DNA of 64,000 bases from Streptomyces tanashiensis (GCF_014648895.1 NZ_BMRZ01000002.1:1054001-1118000), one strand, 5' to 3'; shown: positions 42,540 through 51,370, counted from the stretch's first letter. Program-made: numbers and translations. Notes: generated by a model not told the origin, from the letters alone.

Positions 42540-43756
42540 CTCAGGTACGTGTCGGGGTGTTCGGCCTGCTCGGCTCCGGCAACCTCGGCAACGACGGGTC
42601 CCTGGAGGCCGTGCTCGGATACCTCCGCGAGCGGCACCCGGGGGCCGTCGTGGACGCGCTGTGCGGCGGACCCGAGGTCGTGACGGCGCGGTACGGGATC
42701 CCCGCGACACGGCTGCACTGGTACCGCGGGGAGTACCGGACCGCGTCACGCGCGGGCGCGATCGCGGGCAAGGGCCTCGGCAAACTGGTCGACGTCCTCC
42801 GCACCGCCGCCTGGGTGCGGCGGCACGACGTGGTGATCGTGCCGGGCATGGGCGTCCTGGAGGCCACGCTGCCGCTGCGGCCGTGGGGCTTCCCGTACGC
42901 CCTGTTCCTGCTCTGCGCGTCCGGCCGGCTGACCGGCACCCCGGTCGCGCTGATCGGCGTCGGCGCCGCCCCGATCTCCGAACGGGCCACCAGGACCCTG
43001 GTCCGCTGGTCGGCGCGGCTCGCCGCGTACCGCTCGTACCGGGACGACCTGTCCCGCGACGCGATGCGGGCGATGGGCGTGGACACCGCACGCGACGAGG
43101 TCCACCCCGACCTCGCGTTCGCCCTCCCGGCTCCGCCCTCCCCCGAGCACCCGGCGGGCCCGCCCGGCCCGGTCTGCGTCGGCGTCATGGACTTCCACGG
43201 CGGGAACGACGACCGCGCGCGGGCGGAGGAGATCCACCGGCGCTACCTCGACGGGACGACCCGCTTCGTGCGGGCGCTGGTCGAGGACGGCAGGCCGGTG
43301 CGGCTGCTCACCGGCGACGCGTGCGACGCGGCGGTGGTCGCCGCGATCCTCGACGCGGTGGACTCACCGCTGGTCACCGCCGCCGAGGCGGCCTCGCTGG
43401 CCGATCTGATGAAGGAGACGGCGGCCGCCGACGCCGTGGTGGCGACCCGCTACCACAACCTGGTCTGCGCGCTGAAGGTCGGCACACCGACGCTCGCGCT
43501 CAGCTACGCGGCGAAGAGCGACGCGCTCATGGCCCAGATGGGCCTCGCCACGTACTGCCACCCGGCCCGCGAGGTCGACGCCGACCGGCTGCTCGAACAG
43601 TTCCGGGAGCTGGAGAAGCGATCGGCCGAGCTGCGCCGGACCCTCGCCGAGCGGAACCTGGCCGCCGCCCGGCGGCTCGACCACCACTTCGCCGCCCTGA
43701 CCGCGGCCCTGTTCCCGACGTCCGACCACGCACCCACCCCGCGGAAGGCACCATGA
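42536..43756 (+). CDS. Polysaccharide pyruvyl transferase family protein
   Basis: 406 residues from ATG 42536. The N-terminus GVFGLLGSGNLGNDGSLEAVL is the glycine-rich start of PF04230; VIGV-type strands (ALIGVGAAPIS) and the late TRYHNLVCALKVGTPTLALSYA block with its His/Asn are the conserved CMP/PEP-binding end. Members transfer pyruvate from PEP to make ketals on exopolysaccharide sugars (CsaB, GumL and WcaK types). This would add acidic pyruvate groups to the polymer. Overlaps the preceding GT2 stop and the following RmlC-like start. Confidence 0.87.
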   Translation: MTQVRVGVFGLLGSGNLGNDGSLEAVLGYLRERHPGAVVDALCGGPEVVTARYGIPATRLHWYRGEYRTASRAGAIAGKGLGKLVDVLRTAAWVRRHDVVIVPGMGVLEATLPLRPWGFPYALFLLCASGRLTGTPVALIGVGAAPISERATRTLVRWSARLAAYRSYRDDLSRDAMRAMGVDTARDEVHPDLAFALPAPPSPEHPAGPPGPVCVGVMDFHGGNDDRARAEEIHRRYLDGTTRFVRALVEDGRPVRLLTGDACDAAVVAAILDAVDSPLVTAAEAASLADLMKETAAADAVVATRYHNLVCALKVGTPTLALSYAAKSDALMAQMGLATYCHPAREVDADRLLEQFRELEKRSAELRRTLAERNLAAARRLDHHFAALTAALFPTSDHAPTPRKAP

Positions 43757-44304
43757 GAGTGACCGAAGTCCCGGCGATCGCCGGCGCATACCTGTTCGAG
43801 CCCACCCCGCACGCCGACGAACGCGGCTCCTTCTGCCGCACCTTCGACGCCGACGTGGTCCGCTCGGTGGGCCTCGACCCGGACGCCTTCGTCCAGGACA
43901 GCCTGTCCCGCTCGGTCCGCGGCGTACTGCGCGGGCTGCACCTGCGCTCCGGCGCCGGCGAGGCCAAGCTGGTGCGGTGCTCGTACGGAAAGATCTTCGA
44001 CGTCGTCGTGGACCTGCGGGCCGACTCGCCGACGTACCTGTCGCGGGCCTTCTTCGAGCTGTCCGACGCGACGCAGACGACCCTGTACATCCCGGCGGGG
44101 TGCGCGCACGGCTTCCAGGCGCTCACCGACCCCGCCGACGTCTCGTACCGGATCGACCGGCGCCACGACCCGGCCGAGGACGTGACGATCGCCTTCGACG
44201 ACCCGGAGCTCGCCATCCCCTGGCCGCTGCCGGTCGCGTCGACGTCCGTCCGGGACCGGGAGGCACCGAGCCTCGCCGAGGTCCTGAAGCACAGGGAGAG
44301 CTGA
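43753..44304 (+). CDS. RmlC-like NDP-4-keto-6-deoxysugar 3,5-epimerase
   Basis: 183 residues, the usual RmlC length. Cupin with PHADERGSFCRTFD near the N-terminus, the catalytic His region RGVLRGLHLR, YIPAGCAHGFQAL and, at the end, FDDPELAIPWPL. The enzyme epimerises C3 and/or C5 of a 4-keto sugar nucleotide. No RmlA, RmlB or RmlD gene is in the window, so its substrate must come from elsewhere or be the unusual sugar made by the CDP-sugar genes. Overlaps the pyruvyl-transferase stop (ATGA). Confidence 0.87.
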   Translation: MRVTEVPAIAGAYLFEPTPHADERGSFCRTFDADVVRSVGLDPDAFVQDSLSRSVRGVLRGLHLRSGAGEAKLVRCSYGKIFDVVVDLRADSPTYLSRAFFELSDATQTTLYIPAGCAHGFQALTDPADVSYRIDRRHDPAEDVTIAFDDPELAIPWPLPVASTSVRDREAPSLAEVLKHRES

Positions 44305-44311
44305 GGCAGGC

Positions 44312-45637
44312 GTGGACACTCGAGCATTCGAACTCCCCCGGTCGCGACGGGCGAACGAGCGGCTGCACGCCATGGTCCCCGGAGGCGCGCACACCTACGC
44401 CAAGGGTGACGACCAGTACCCCGAGAACCTGGCTCCGGTCATCAGCCACGGCCGCGGGGCCCATGTGTGGGACGTCGACGGCAACCGCTACATCGAGTAC
44501 GGCTCCGGACTGCGGTCGGTCAGCCTCGGCCACGCCCACCCCCGGGTGACCGAGGCGGCGCGGCGGGAGCTGGACCGCGGCAGCAACTTCGTCCGGCCGT
44601 CGATCCTGGAGGTCGAGGCCGCCGAGCGCTTCCTGGCGACGGTGCCGACCGCGGAGATGGTGAAGTTCGCGAAGAACGGCTCCGACGTCACCACCGCGGC
44701 GGTCCGTCTCGCCCGCGCCGCCACCGGGCGCCCGCGGGTGGCGATCTGCGGCGACCATCCGTTCTTCTCCGTCGACGACTGGTTCATCGGCACCACGCCG
44801 ATGTCCGCCGGCATCCCGGCGGCGACCAACGAGCTCACCGTGACGTTCCCCTACGGGGATCTGACCGCCACGGAGGAACTGCTCACCCGGCACCGGGACG
44901 AGATCGCCTGCCTGATCCTCGAACCCGCCGGCCACACCGAGCCGCCGCCCGGGTACCTCGCCGGTCTGCGCGAGCTGGCCGACCGGCACGGCTGCGTCCT
45001 GGTCTTCGACGAGATGATCACCGGCCTCCGCTGGTCCGAGGCGGGCGCCCAGGGCCTGTACGGCGTCGTCCCCGACCTCTCCACCTTCGGCAAGGCGCTG
45101 GGCAACGGCTTCGCCGTGTCCGCGCTGGCCGGCCGCCGCGACCTGATGGAACGGGGCGGGCTGCGTCACTCCGGCGACCGGGTGTTCCTGCTGTCCACCA
45201 CGCACGGCGCGGAGACGCATTCGCTGGCCGCCGCGATGGCCGTGCTCGGCACCTACGTCGAGGAGGGCATCACCGCGCGGCTGCACGCGCTGGGCGACCG
45301 GCTGGCGGCGGGTGTCCGTGAGGCCGCCGCCGCCGCGGGGGTCGGCGACCACGTCGTCGTACGGGGCCGGGCCAGCAATCTGGTCTTCGCCACGCTCGAC
45401 GAGAACCTGCGGCCGTCGCAGGAGTACCGCACCCTGTTCCTCCGGCAGCTCCTCGCGGGCGGGGTGCTGGCCCCGTCGTTCGTGGTGAGCAGCGCGCTCG
45501 ACGACGCCGACATCGACCGGACCGTCGAGGTGGTGGCCGAGGCCTGCGCGGTGTACCGGAAGGCACTGGACGCCGCCGACCCCACGCCCTGGCTGGCCGG
45601 GCGGCCGGTGAAACCCGTGTTCCGGCGCCTGGTGTGA
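44312..45637 (+). CDS. Class-III PLP aminotransferase (glutamate-1-semialdehyde aminomutase-like)
   Basis: 441 residues from GTG 44312 with GAGGCAGG upstream. PLP-binding Lys in LSTFGKALGNGF, Asp in LVFDEMITG and N-terminal VPGGAHTYAKG, VWDVDGNRYIEYGSGL follow HemL. A true HemL belongs to tetrapyrrole synthesis; the placement at the end of a sugar cluster, plus the altered C-terminus (WLAGRPVKPVFRR), suggests a specialised enzyme that aminates a keto sugar or makes an amino-acid-like substituent. Last gene of the cluster; followed by a short hairpin and a convergent gene. Confidence 0.85.
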   Translation: MDTRAFELPRSRRANERLHAMVPGGAHTYAKGDDQYPENLAPVISHGRGAHVWDVDGNRYIEYGSGLRSVSLGHAHPRVTEAARRELDRGSNFVRPSILEVEAAERFLATVPTAEMVKFAKNGSDVTTAAVRLARAATGRPRVAICGDHPFFSVDDWFIGTTPMSAGIPAATNELTVTFPYGDLTATEELLTRHRDEIACLILEPAGHTEPPPGYLAGLRELADRHGCVLVFDEMITGLRWSEAGAQGLYGVVPDLSTFGKALGNGFAVSALAGRRDLMERGGLRHSGDRVFLLSTTHGAETHSLAAAMAVLGTYVEEGITARLHALGDRLAAGVREAAAAAGVGDHVVVRGRASNLVFATLDENLRPSQEYRTLFLRQLLAGGVLAPSFVVSSALDDADIDRTVEVVAEACAVYRKALDAADPTPWLAGRPVKPVFRRLV

Positions 45638-45640
45638 TGC

Positions 45641-45661
45641 GACGTCACATGAGGTGACGTC
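45641..45661. terminator. Short hairpin at the end of the polysaccharide cluster
   Basis: Perfect 8-bp inverted repeat GACGTCAC / GTGACGTC with a 5-nt loop, overlapping the stop of the convergent PAP2 gene and 3 bp after the aminotransferase stop. It could end transcripts from both sides or bind a protein. Confidence 0.5.
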
Positions 45662-46355
45662 CGTGCGGTTCCCGCCGACCGGTGTCGGTCATCCGGTCGG
45701 CGACGCCGTCGACGAGCCAGGCGGTCGCCGGCACCACCGCCAGCGCGGTGCACCACCCGCCGAGGGTGTCGGTCGGGTAGTGCGCGCCGAGGGCGACCTG
45801 CGCCCAGCCCATGGCGGCGCCGGCGGCCAGCGCCGCGGCGAGCACGAGTGACAGGCCGGCCGTCCTGCCGAGGCCGAGCCGGCCGGTCACGAGCAGTGCC
45901 AGCACGAGGGCGATGGCGGTGAGGAAGGCGGTGTGCCCGCTCGGGAACGACAGGTACCCGCCGTTGATGGTGCGGCCCACCAGGGGCTTGAGGAGGGTGG
46001 TCGTCGCCACGGCCGCTCCGGCGGCGGCGACCGTCAGCACGGCGGCGCGGGGCCGCCGAAGCAGCAGGCTGAGGGTCACGGTGGCCGCGACGAGCATCAC
46101 GGCCCCGGCGGGCTCCCCCAGGTAGTCCGTGGCCAGGGCGAAGGTCTGCCGCGGGGTCCGCACACCGTGGGGCAGCGGCCTGATCCACCCGTCGGCCCTG
46201 CCGGGCCCGCTGTGGCCCGCGTACAGGAGGCCGAGCGCGAGGACCAGCAGGGCGGCGGCGGCCGCGATCGGCCCGAGCCGGGCGCGCAGTGACGGGGGCA
46301 GTGCCGCGGGCGCCGGCCGGCCGGTCACCGTTCCGCTCGGGCCAGACGATCCCAT
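45645..46355 (-). CDS. PAP2-family membrane phosphatase
   Basis: 236 residues from ATG 46355. Six membrane spans. The three phosphatase motifs are present: KPLVGRT (K-x4-R), PSGHT and GAHYPTD (H-x3-D). The family dephosphorylates lipid phosphates, including undecaprenyl pyrophosphate, at the outer face of the membrane. Its place next to a lipid-carrier-dependent polysaccharide cluster suggests carrier recycling, but it is on the opposite strand and may be unrelated. Confidence 0.88.
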   Translation of the reverse strand: MGSSGPSGTVTGRPAPAALPPSLRARLGPIAAAAALLVLALGLLYAGHSGPGRADGWIRPLPHGVRTPRQTFALATDYLGEPAGAVMLVAATVTLSLLLRRPRAAVLTVAAAGAAVATTTLLKPLVGRTINGGYLSFPSGHTAFLTAIALVLALLVTGRLGLGRTAGLSLVLAAALAAGAAMGWAQVALGAHYPTDTLGGWCTALAVVPATAWLVDGVADRMTDTGRREPHGRHLM

Positions 46356-46617
46356 ACGAGCCCCCGTCGTGTCCGACCCACTGTCCAGCGACCTCGACCG
46401 CCCCCGTACCGAGGGCGTCGAGGTCAGTCCGTCCTTGTCACCCTAAGGGACAACAAGATCCGCGCAGGGCGCTTCGGTGCTTCTCGCGGGGCACCGGGGA
46501 GCGACTTCCCGCCGCCCTGTGCCCGCTGTACGAGGACCCCGAGCGTGAACTGCCCGGTCCGGTCGACACGATGGCGGCGTACGGGCCGTGCTGCTCGCCC
46601 CCCTCGATCTGCCGGTT
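46356..46617. other. Gene-free interval between the PAP2 and MerR genes
   Basis: 262 bp. A short inverted repeat around CCCTCGGTA/TACCGAGGG-like bases near 46405-46415 is not convincing. One plus-strand frame ending at TAG 46619-46621 reads LPAALCPLYEDPERELPG and ends in SPPSICRF, but has no start with a ribosome site and no recognisable family. It could be a decayed gene end. Confidence 0.4.
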
Positions 46618-47463
46618 CTAGTCGTCGGCGGGCTCGTCGATCGGCCAGGCGATCTCCAGGCGGTTGTCGGGGTGGTCGGGTGTCCCGGTCCACCGGCGGT
46701 AGACCATCCGGACCGGGCCCGCGAAGTCGAAGCCGTGCTCGGTGATCCATTCGGCGACGGCGTCGTACGCGCCGAGGATCTGCGGGAACGCGGCGGCCGC
46801 GCCCTCGACCTCCGTGCAGGCGAGGGTGGTCCCGGGCAGCTCGCGCACGGTCATGCCCTCGGGCAGGTCAGTGGGCTGCGCGCCGTCTTCCCAGAACGGC
46901 AGGCAGGCCTCGACGAGCGTCTCGTTCTCGTCGTCGCACACCCCGTGGAACCGGACGAAGGCAGGCCCGGTGAAGGTGAGCGGACCGCGGCCGGCGACCG
47001 CGTAGATCTCCTGGTAGGCGGCGCGGAGGAAGGCGTCGAGGCCGGAGTTGTCCACGGTCGCCCCACGGACGAGGATCCGTTCGGCCTCGCCCTGGCGGAC
47101 GGTGACGCGGTGGGTCATCTGTGCTCCTTCGGTCAGTCGGCTCAACAGGCTGTGGACCACGGAGCGCTGCACCTCCAGCCGCTGCTCGGCCGCCTCCAGG
47201 TGCGTCTGCAGGGCGGCGGCCAGCTCCTCCTCGCCGCCGCCGAGCAGCCGGCGCACCTCCTCGACCGGGATGTCCAGCTGCCGCAGCGCCCTGATCGACT
47301 GCGCCGTACGCACCTGGTCACGCCGGAAGTACCGATAGCCGCTCACCGCATCGACGAACGCCGGCACCAGCACGCCGCTGGCGTCGTAGTGCCGAAGCGC
47401 GGTGATCGAGAGGCCGCTGGCCTGCGAGAACTGCCCGATCGGCAGTAGGTTTCTCCTGTCCAC
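46618..47463 (-). CDS. MerR-family regulator with GyrI/BmrR-type ligand domain
   Basis: 281 residues from GTG 47463. N-terminal MerR helix-turn-helix: LLPIGQFSQASGLSITALRHYDASGVL, here split by the usual turn, then SGYRYFRRDQV. A dimerisation helix follows (residues ~85-115) and the C-terminal ~155 residues are a GyrI-like small-molecule-binding domain ending RRWTGTPDHPDNRLEIAWPI. It probably activates its own promoter or a multidrug gene when bound to a ligand. No ribosome site is seen, but a promoter with MerR-type 19-bp spacing would place the mRNA start at the GTG (leaderless). The neighbours are not obvious targets. Confidence 0.88.
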   Translation of the reverse strand: MDRRNLLPIGQFSQASGLSITALRHYDASGVLVPAFVDAVSGYRYFRRDQVRTAQSIRALRQLDIPVEEVRRLLGGGEEELAAALQTHLEAAEQRLEVQRSVVHSLLSRLTEGAQMTHRVTVRQGEAERILVRGATVDNSGLDAFLRAAYQEIYAVAGRGPLTFTGPAFVRFHGVCDDENETLVEACLPFWEDGAQPTDLPEGMTVRELPGTTLACTEVEGAAAAFPQILGAYDAVAEWITEHGFDFAGPVRMVYRRWTGTPDHPDNRLEIAWPIDEPADD

Positions 47464-47470
47464 GGCATTG

Positions 47471-47501
47471 ACTGTGCCGTCTCGCGCCACCCGAGAGTCA
47501 A
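47471..47501 (-). promoter_or_regulatory. Putative MerR-type promoter with 19-bp spacer
   Basis: Minus-strand TTGACT (47501-47496), 19-bp spacer, CACAGT (47476-47471). MerR activators typically work on promoters with 19-20-bp spacers. The -10 is 7 bp before GTG 47463, matching a leaderless transcript. The -10 match is weak. Confidence 0.35.
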
Positions 47502-47639
47502 GCCCTTCCGCGGCGGATCCCGTCCCCCACGGCATCCCGGTCGACCGTTCGCCCCCACGCGCCGATAATGGACCGTATGCCACGAAATACCGCAAACAAG
47601 GGCTACGGTCCGTCCACCGTGACGGTCAAGGGGCGGGAC

Positions 47640-47834
47640 ATGCGGGTGCGCACCCTCGCATTCTTCGTCCTGGCCGCCCTGGCGATCTGGTTCATCGCGG
47701 CGAACACGGGGTCGGTCACCATCAGACTGTGGATTCCGACGGTCACCCTCCCCCTCTGGATCGTCCTCACCGTCACTCTTCTCGTCGGTATCGTTCTCGG
47801 TGTGTTCCTCGCCCGCCGCCGCGCGCGCCGGTGA
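47640..47834 (+). CDS. LapA-like (DUF1049) small membrane protein
   Basis: 64 residues from ATG 47640, with AAGGGG 8 bp upstream; in-frame ATGs at 47568 and 47577 would add a ~24-residue N-terminal tail. Two membrane helices, the first followed by WFIAANTGSVTIRLWIPT, which is the LapA/DUF1049 signature, and a positive C-terminus (LARRRARR). Members assist lipopolysaccharide or envelope assembly in Gram-negatives; the role in actinomycetes is unknown. Confidence 0.8.
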   Translation: MRVRTLAFFVLAALAIWFIAANTGSVTIRLWIPTVTLPLWIVLTVTLLVGIVLGVFLARRRARR

Positions 47835-47863
47835 CGGGCGGCGGGGTGCGCGATCATGAAGGG

Positions 47864-48631
47864 ATGACACGCACCTTCGAAGAGCTCGTCGCGGAGGCCT
47901 CCGCGGCGCCGGTCGACGGCTGGGACTTCTCCTGGCTCGACGGGCGGGCGAGCGAGGAACGGCCCTCCTGGGGCTACCAGCGGCTCCTCGGTGAGCGGCT
48001 CGCGACCGTCGCGGCCGGGCTCGACATCCAGACGGGCGGCGGGGAGGTCCTGGGCGGTGTGCCGGTACTGCCGCCGACGATGGCGGCCACGGAGTCGTGG
48101 CCTCCGAACGTCGCCCGGGCCACCGCGCGGCTCCACCCCCGCGGGGTGGTCGTCGTCGCCGATCCCGACGAACCGCCCCTCCCGTTCGGCGACGCCGCCT
48201 TCGACCTCGTCGGCAGCCGGCATCCGGCCACCGTGTGGTGGGCGGAGATCGCCCGGGTCCTCAGGCCGGGCGGCACCTACCTCGCCCAGCACGTGGGGCC
48301 CGCCAGCGTCTGGGAGCTGGTCGAGTGGTTCCTCGGGCCGCAGCCCGGGGCGGCCCGGCACCGTCACCCCGACGACGAGACCGCCGCGGCACGCGCGGCC
48401 GGCCTCGACGTGGTGGACGTGCGCGCCGAGCGGCTCCGCATGGAGTTCCACGACATCGGCGCCGTGGTCTGGTTCCTGCGGAAGGTCATCTGGATCGTGC
48501 CGGGGTTCACGGTCGAGGCCCAGCTGCCCCGGTTGCGCGCGCTGGACGCGCTGATCCGCGCGGAGGGGCCGTTCGTGGCGCACTCCGCGCGGACCCTGAT
48601 CGAGGCGCGGAAGCCTTTCGCACCGGAGTAG
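47864..48631 (+). CDS. Class I SAM-dependent methyltransferase
   Basis: 255 residues from ATG 47864, 29 bp after the LapA-like stop. N-terminal helices SWLDGRASEERPSWGYQRLLG; a weakly conserved SAM loop (GLDIQTGGGEVL), acidic PDEPPLPFGDAAFDLV and post-motif VLRPGGTYLAQHVG are Methyltransf_11-like. The substrate is unknown, probably a small molecule. It converges on a GNAT gene with 21 bp between stops. Confidence 0.85.
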   Translation: MTRTFEELVAEASAAPVDGWDFSWLDGRASEERPSWGYQRLLGERLATVAAGLDIQTGGGEVLGGVPVLPPTMAATESWPPNVARATARLHPRGVVVVADPDEPPLPFGDAAFDLVGSRHPATVWWAEIARVLRPGGTYLAQHVGPASVWELVEWFLGPQPGAARHRHPDDETAAARAAGLDVVDVRAERLRMEFHDIGAVVWFLRKVIWIVPGFTVEAQLPRLRALDALIRAEGPFVAHSARTLIEARKPFAPE

Positions 48632-48652
48632 GCCCGTCGGTCCGCGCCCGGC

Positions 48653-49201
48653 TCAGGCGGTCGGCGCCGCCGCGGACCGGACGCCGAACCACTGCTCGGC
48701 TCCGTACTCCTCGAAGCGCTCCACCTCGGTGAACCCGAGCTTCGCCGCGAGGGTCATCGCGCGGTCGTTGGCGGTCTGGGTGGTGAGCACCACCGGTTCG
48801 CCGGGAAGCGTCCCGGCGAACCAGTCGAGTGCCGCCGCGCACGCCTCGGCGGCGTACCCGCGCCCCCACGCCTCCGGCAGAAGCAGATAGCCGAGCTCGG
48901 CCTCTCCGGCCTCCGGGCGGACGTGCCCCGGACGCTCCGCGTCGCGCCGGTCGAGCGTGATCATGCCGATCATCGTCCCGTCGAGATCGATCACGAACAG
49001 CCCGGGGCGCCGACCGGGCACCTCCGGCATCGCGCGGTCGACCTCCTCGCGCGACCGCGCTCCACCGATGTAGGTGCCCACCTCCGGCGAGGCGAACAGC
49101 TCGATGAACGCGGCGCGGTCACGGGCCTCGGACGCGCGGAGCACGAGCCGTTCGGTCCGTATCGGGGCCGGCGGCCAGGTGTCAGGTCCCAGTTCAGTCA
49201 T
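48653..49201 (-). CDS. GNAT acetyltransferase (RimJ/RimL-like)
   Basis: 182 residues from ATG 49201; an in-frame TTG at 49210 is possible. IRTERLVLRASEARD is the RimJ-type start, YLLLPEAWGRGYAAEA the acetyl-CoA loop (Q/RxxGxG/A variant WGRGYA), and TANDRAMTLAAKLGFTEVERF the substrate/dimer part. RimJ/L-like enzymes acetylate protein N-termini or small amines; here the acceptor is unknown. Cytoplasmic and monocistronic. Confidence 0.87.
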   Translation of the reverse strand: MTELGPDTWPPAPIRTERLVLRASEARDRAAFIELFASPEVGTYIGGARSREEVDRAMPEVPGRRPGLFVIDLDGTMIGMITLDRRDAERPGHVRPEAGEAELGYLLLPEAWGRGYAAEACAAALDWFAGTLPGEPVVLTTQTANDRAMTLAAKLGFTEVERFEEYGAEQWFGVRSAAAPTA

Positions 49202-49327
49202 GACGGGCAACGTATCGCACGGCCCGGGCGGGCGCGCCGGTGATCTCCTCGACGGGGGAGGTCAACGGTCCACGTGCCGTGCGCAGTTCGGTCCGGACCG
49301 TGGAGCTCCGTCCGCGACGGCGCGCGC

Positions 49328-51370
49328 TCATGGCCTCGGAGGCGTACCGCGGGCGATAACCACGACCTGGTCCTCCGGATGCCAGTGCCGGACGTGGGCC
49401 TTGGGCGGGTTGACGCGCAGACCGTGGTCGGGGGCGGTCGTGGCGCGGGAGTGGGAGCGGTAGCCGATGGCGCAGGCGCCCTGGCGGGCCGCCGACGCGG
49501 CGACGGAGGCGAAGGAGGCGGCGCGTCCGGTCCTGACGTAGTGGGCCGCCGGCCGGAGGTGGAGGGAGTTGCCGTCCGGGGCGAGGAGTTCCTCGAACAC
49601 GGCGGTGAGGTGCGGGTTCTGGCAGATCTGGGTCATCAGGAGTCCGATGAGCCTGCCGCTGACGATGAAGTCGGCGCCGGGGGCCTGCGGCGCGATGAGC
49701 CGGTTGCGGTCGTCGGTCATCTCGGCGACGACGGGGAGCCGCCGTCCACCCTCGTTCTCCCGGGCCCGCAGGTGGAGGAGGGTGACGAGCGTCCGGTCGT
49801 CCGGGGCGGGGCGGCCCGGCCTGTGGTCGGGGCCGAGGACGATCACGGTGTCGTACCGGTCGAGGTCCAGCGCGTCCGTGGTCGCGCGCAGCGTGGGATC
49901 GCAGGGCCGGTGGAACACCGCCAGGTGTGCGCCGACGGCTTCGGTGACGGCCCGGATGCCGGTGAGGGTGGCGGTGCGCGGCTCGGCCACGACGTCGAGG
50001 GACGAGCCGGGTGGTGTGCGGCCCGCCAGTTGGGCGGCGATACGGGGTGCCCGGCGGTTCCAGCCGAGGAGGAGGACGCGTTCGGGCCGGAGGGGGGTCT
50101 CGGGCGGTGCGTGCGTGAGCGCCGTCGGGTCGTAGGACGTCGGGGTGACCGACAGATGGGTCGACCGCTCGTCCTCGGCGATCACGAGGAGGGTGTCGTC
50201 GGCGAGGAGCGGGGTGGCACGGGGCGGGTTGAGCGCGACGGTGCCGTCGCCGTGGACGATGCCGACGGCGGTGGACACCGGACAGGCGCGGGCGGCCTCG
50301 TCGAAGGTGCGGCCCGGCGCCCGGGGGTCCGTGACGGTGTGGAACTCGTGTCCGGCGAAGTCGAGGAGTTCCTGGTGGACGAGGGAGAGTCCGGGCTGTC
50401 GTGCGCAGTCGGCGAGGAGCCGGGCCGTGATGTCGTCCATGTCGAGGACGGTGGCCCGGGCTCCGCCCGCCAGGCGGGCGGCCGTGAGGTAGCGGTCGTC
50501 GCGCACGGCGGCCACGACACGTACGGGATCGGCCTCCCCCGCGGCCGCCGAGAGGGACAGCAGGGTCTTCACGACCCCGGTGTCGTCGTGGGGGTCGTCG
50601 CGGGGCAGGACGAGGACGGACTCCGCGGTCGCCGGGCTCACGCGCGCGAGTGCGGCGGGATCGGTGGGGCGGCCGGTGCGGCAGACGATCCTGGTGCGGC
50701 CCGTGGTGCCGACGGTGGTGCGGAGGTCCTCCTCCATGGCGGGTTTGTCGCGGTCGGCGAGGACCGCGATCACCCGGCGGCGGCCGTCGGTGCGGGCGGC
50801 GACGAGTTCGGAGACGACGGTGGGGATCTGTTCGGACCAGCCGAGGACGACGGTGTGGCCGCTCTCCAGGATTCTGGCGTGCCCTCGGTTGAGGGCGATG
50901 AGCCGGTCGGTGAGGCCGGTGGTGATGAGGCTGACGAGGGTGGAGACGTAGAAGAGGGCGATGAGGGCGAGGAGTACGGACAGGGCGACGCGGAGCGGGG
51001 GGCCGACCTCGCCGCCCAGCCGCATGGTCTGCCCGGTGTTGCGCCACACGGCCGCGATCCTGGAGCCGAGGGAGGCGGGGGTGCGCTGGTCGGTCCAGGC
51101 GAGGACGGTGCTGACGGGGACGACGAGTGCCAGGCAGACGAGGGCCAGCCAGCCGCAGAGGGCGGCGATGCCGCGGGTGAGGGTGGTGTCGAACCAGTAG
51201 CGGAAGCGTTCCTCGGCGGAGTGGGTCCGGTGGGCGGAGCCGGGCCGGTCCACGGGCAGCGTGTCGACGGCCGGCGCCTCGTCGGCCGGAGTGTCGTCGG
51301 TCCGGCCGGGACCGGATCCCCGCGCGGCGTCCCGCTGCCCGGGTACGACCTTTTTGTCTTCTTTTCGCAC
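49328..51370 (-). CDS. CASTOR/POLLUX-like putative ion channel with two TrkA-N/RCK-type domains
   Basis: 680 residues from GTG 51370 (no strong ribosome site, so the start is uncertain). Two membrane helices (IAALCGWLALVCLALVV and LRVALSVLLALIALFYV) flank a short re-entrant-like segment. Then comes a Rossmann domain HTVVLGWSEQIPTVVSEL and a second one beginning RVLLLGWNRRAPRIAAQL. The family (PF06241) is that of the plant nuclear ion channels CASTOR, POLLUX and DMI1, which bind ions or nucleotides with their RCK rings. It is probably a cation channel in the cytoplasmic membrane; ion selectivity is unknown. No operon partner. Confidence 0.88.
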   Translation of the reverse strand: MRKEDKKVVPGQRDAARGSGPGRTDDTPADEAPAVDTLPVDRPGSAHRTHSAEERFRYWFDTTLTRGIAALCGWLALVCLALVVPVSTVLAWTDQRTPASLGSRIAAVWRNTGQTMRLGGEVGPPLRVALSVLLALIALFYVSTLVSLITTGLTDRLIALNRGHARILESGHTVVLGWSEQIPTVVSELVAARTDGRRRVIAVLADRDKPAMEEDLRTTVGTTGRTRIVCRTGRPTDPAALARVSPATAESVLVLPRDDPHDDTGVVKTLLSLSAAAGEADPVRVVAAVRDDRYLTAARLAGGARATVLDMDDITARLLADCARQPGLSLVHQELLDFAGHEFHTVTDPRAPGRTFDEAARACPVSTAVGIVHGDGTVALNPPRATPLLADDTLLVIAEDERSTHLSVTPTSYDPTALTHAPPETPLRPERVLLLGWNRRAPRIAAQLAGRTPPGSSLDVVAEPRTATLTGIRAVTEAVGAHLAVFHRPCDPTLRATTDALDLDRYDTVIVLGPDHRPGRPAPDDRTLVTLLHLRARENEGGRRLPVVAEMTDDRNRLIAPQAPGADFIVSGRLIGLLMTQICQNPHLTAVFEELLAPDGNSLHLRPAAHYVRTGRAASFASVAASAARQGACAIGYRSHSRATTAPDHGLRVNPPKAHVRHWHPEDQVVVIARGTPPRP

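Noticed and set aside
44312..45637. True HemL (glutamate-1-semialdehyde aminomutase) for haem synthesis
   Set aside because: No tetrapyrrole genes nearby; it ends the polysaccharide operon and has a family-atypical C-terminus. A sugar or side-chain aminotransferase is more likely.
46289..46621. Small plus-strand gene between PAP2 and MerR
   Set aside because: No ribosome site or plausible start, no recognisable family and overlap with the PAP2 start region; kept only as a possible remnant.
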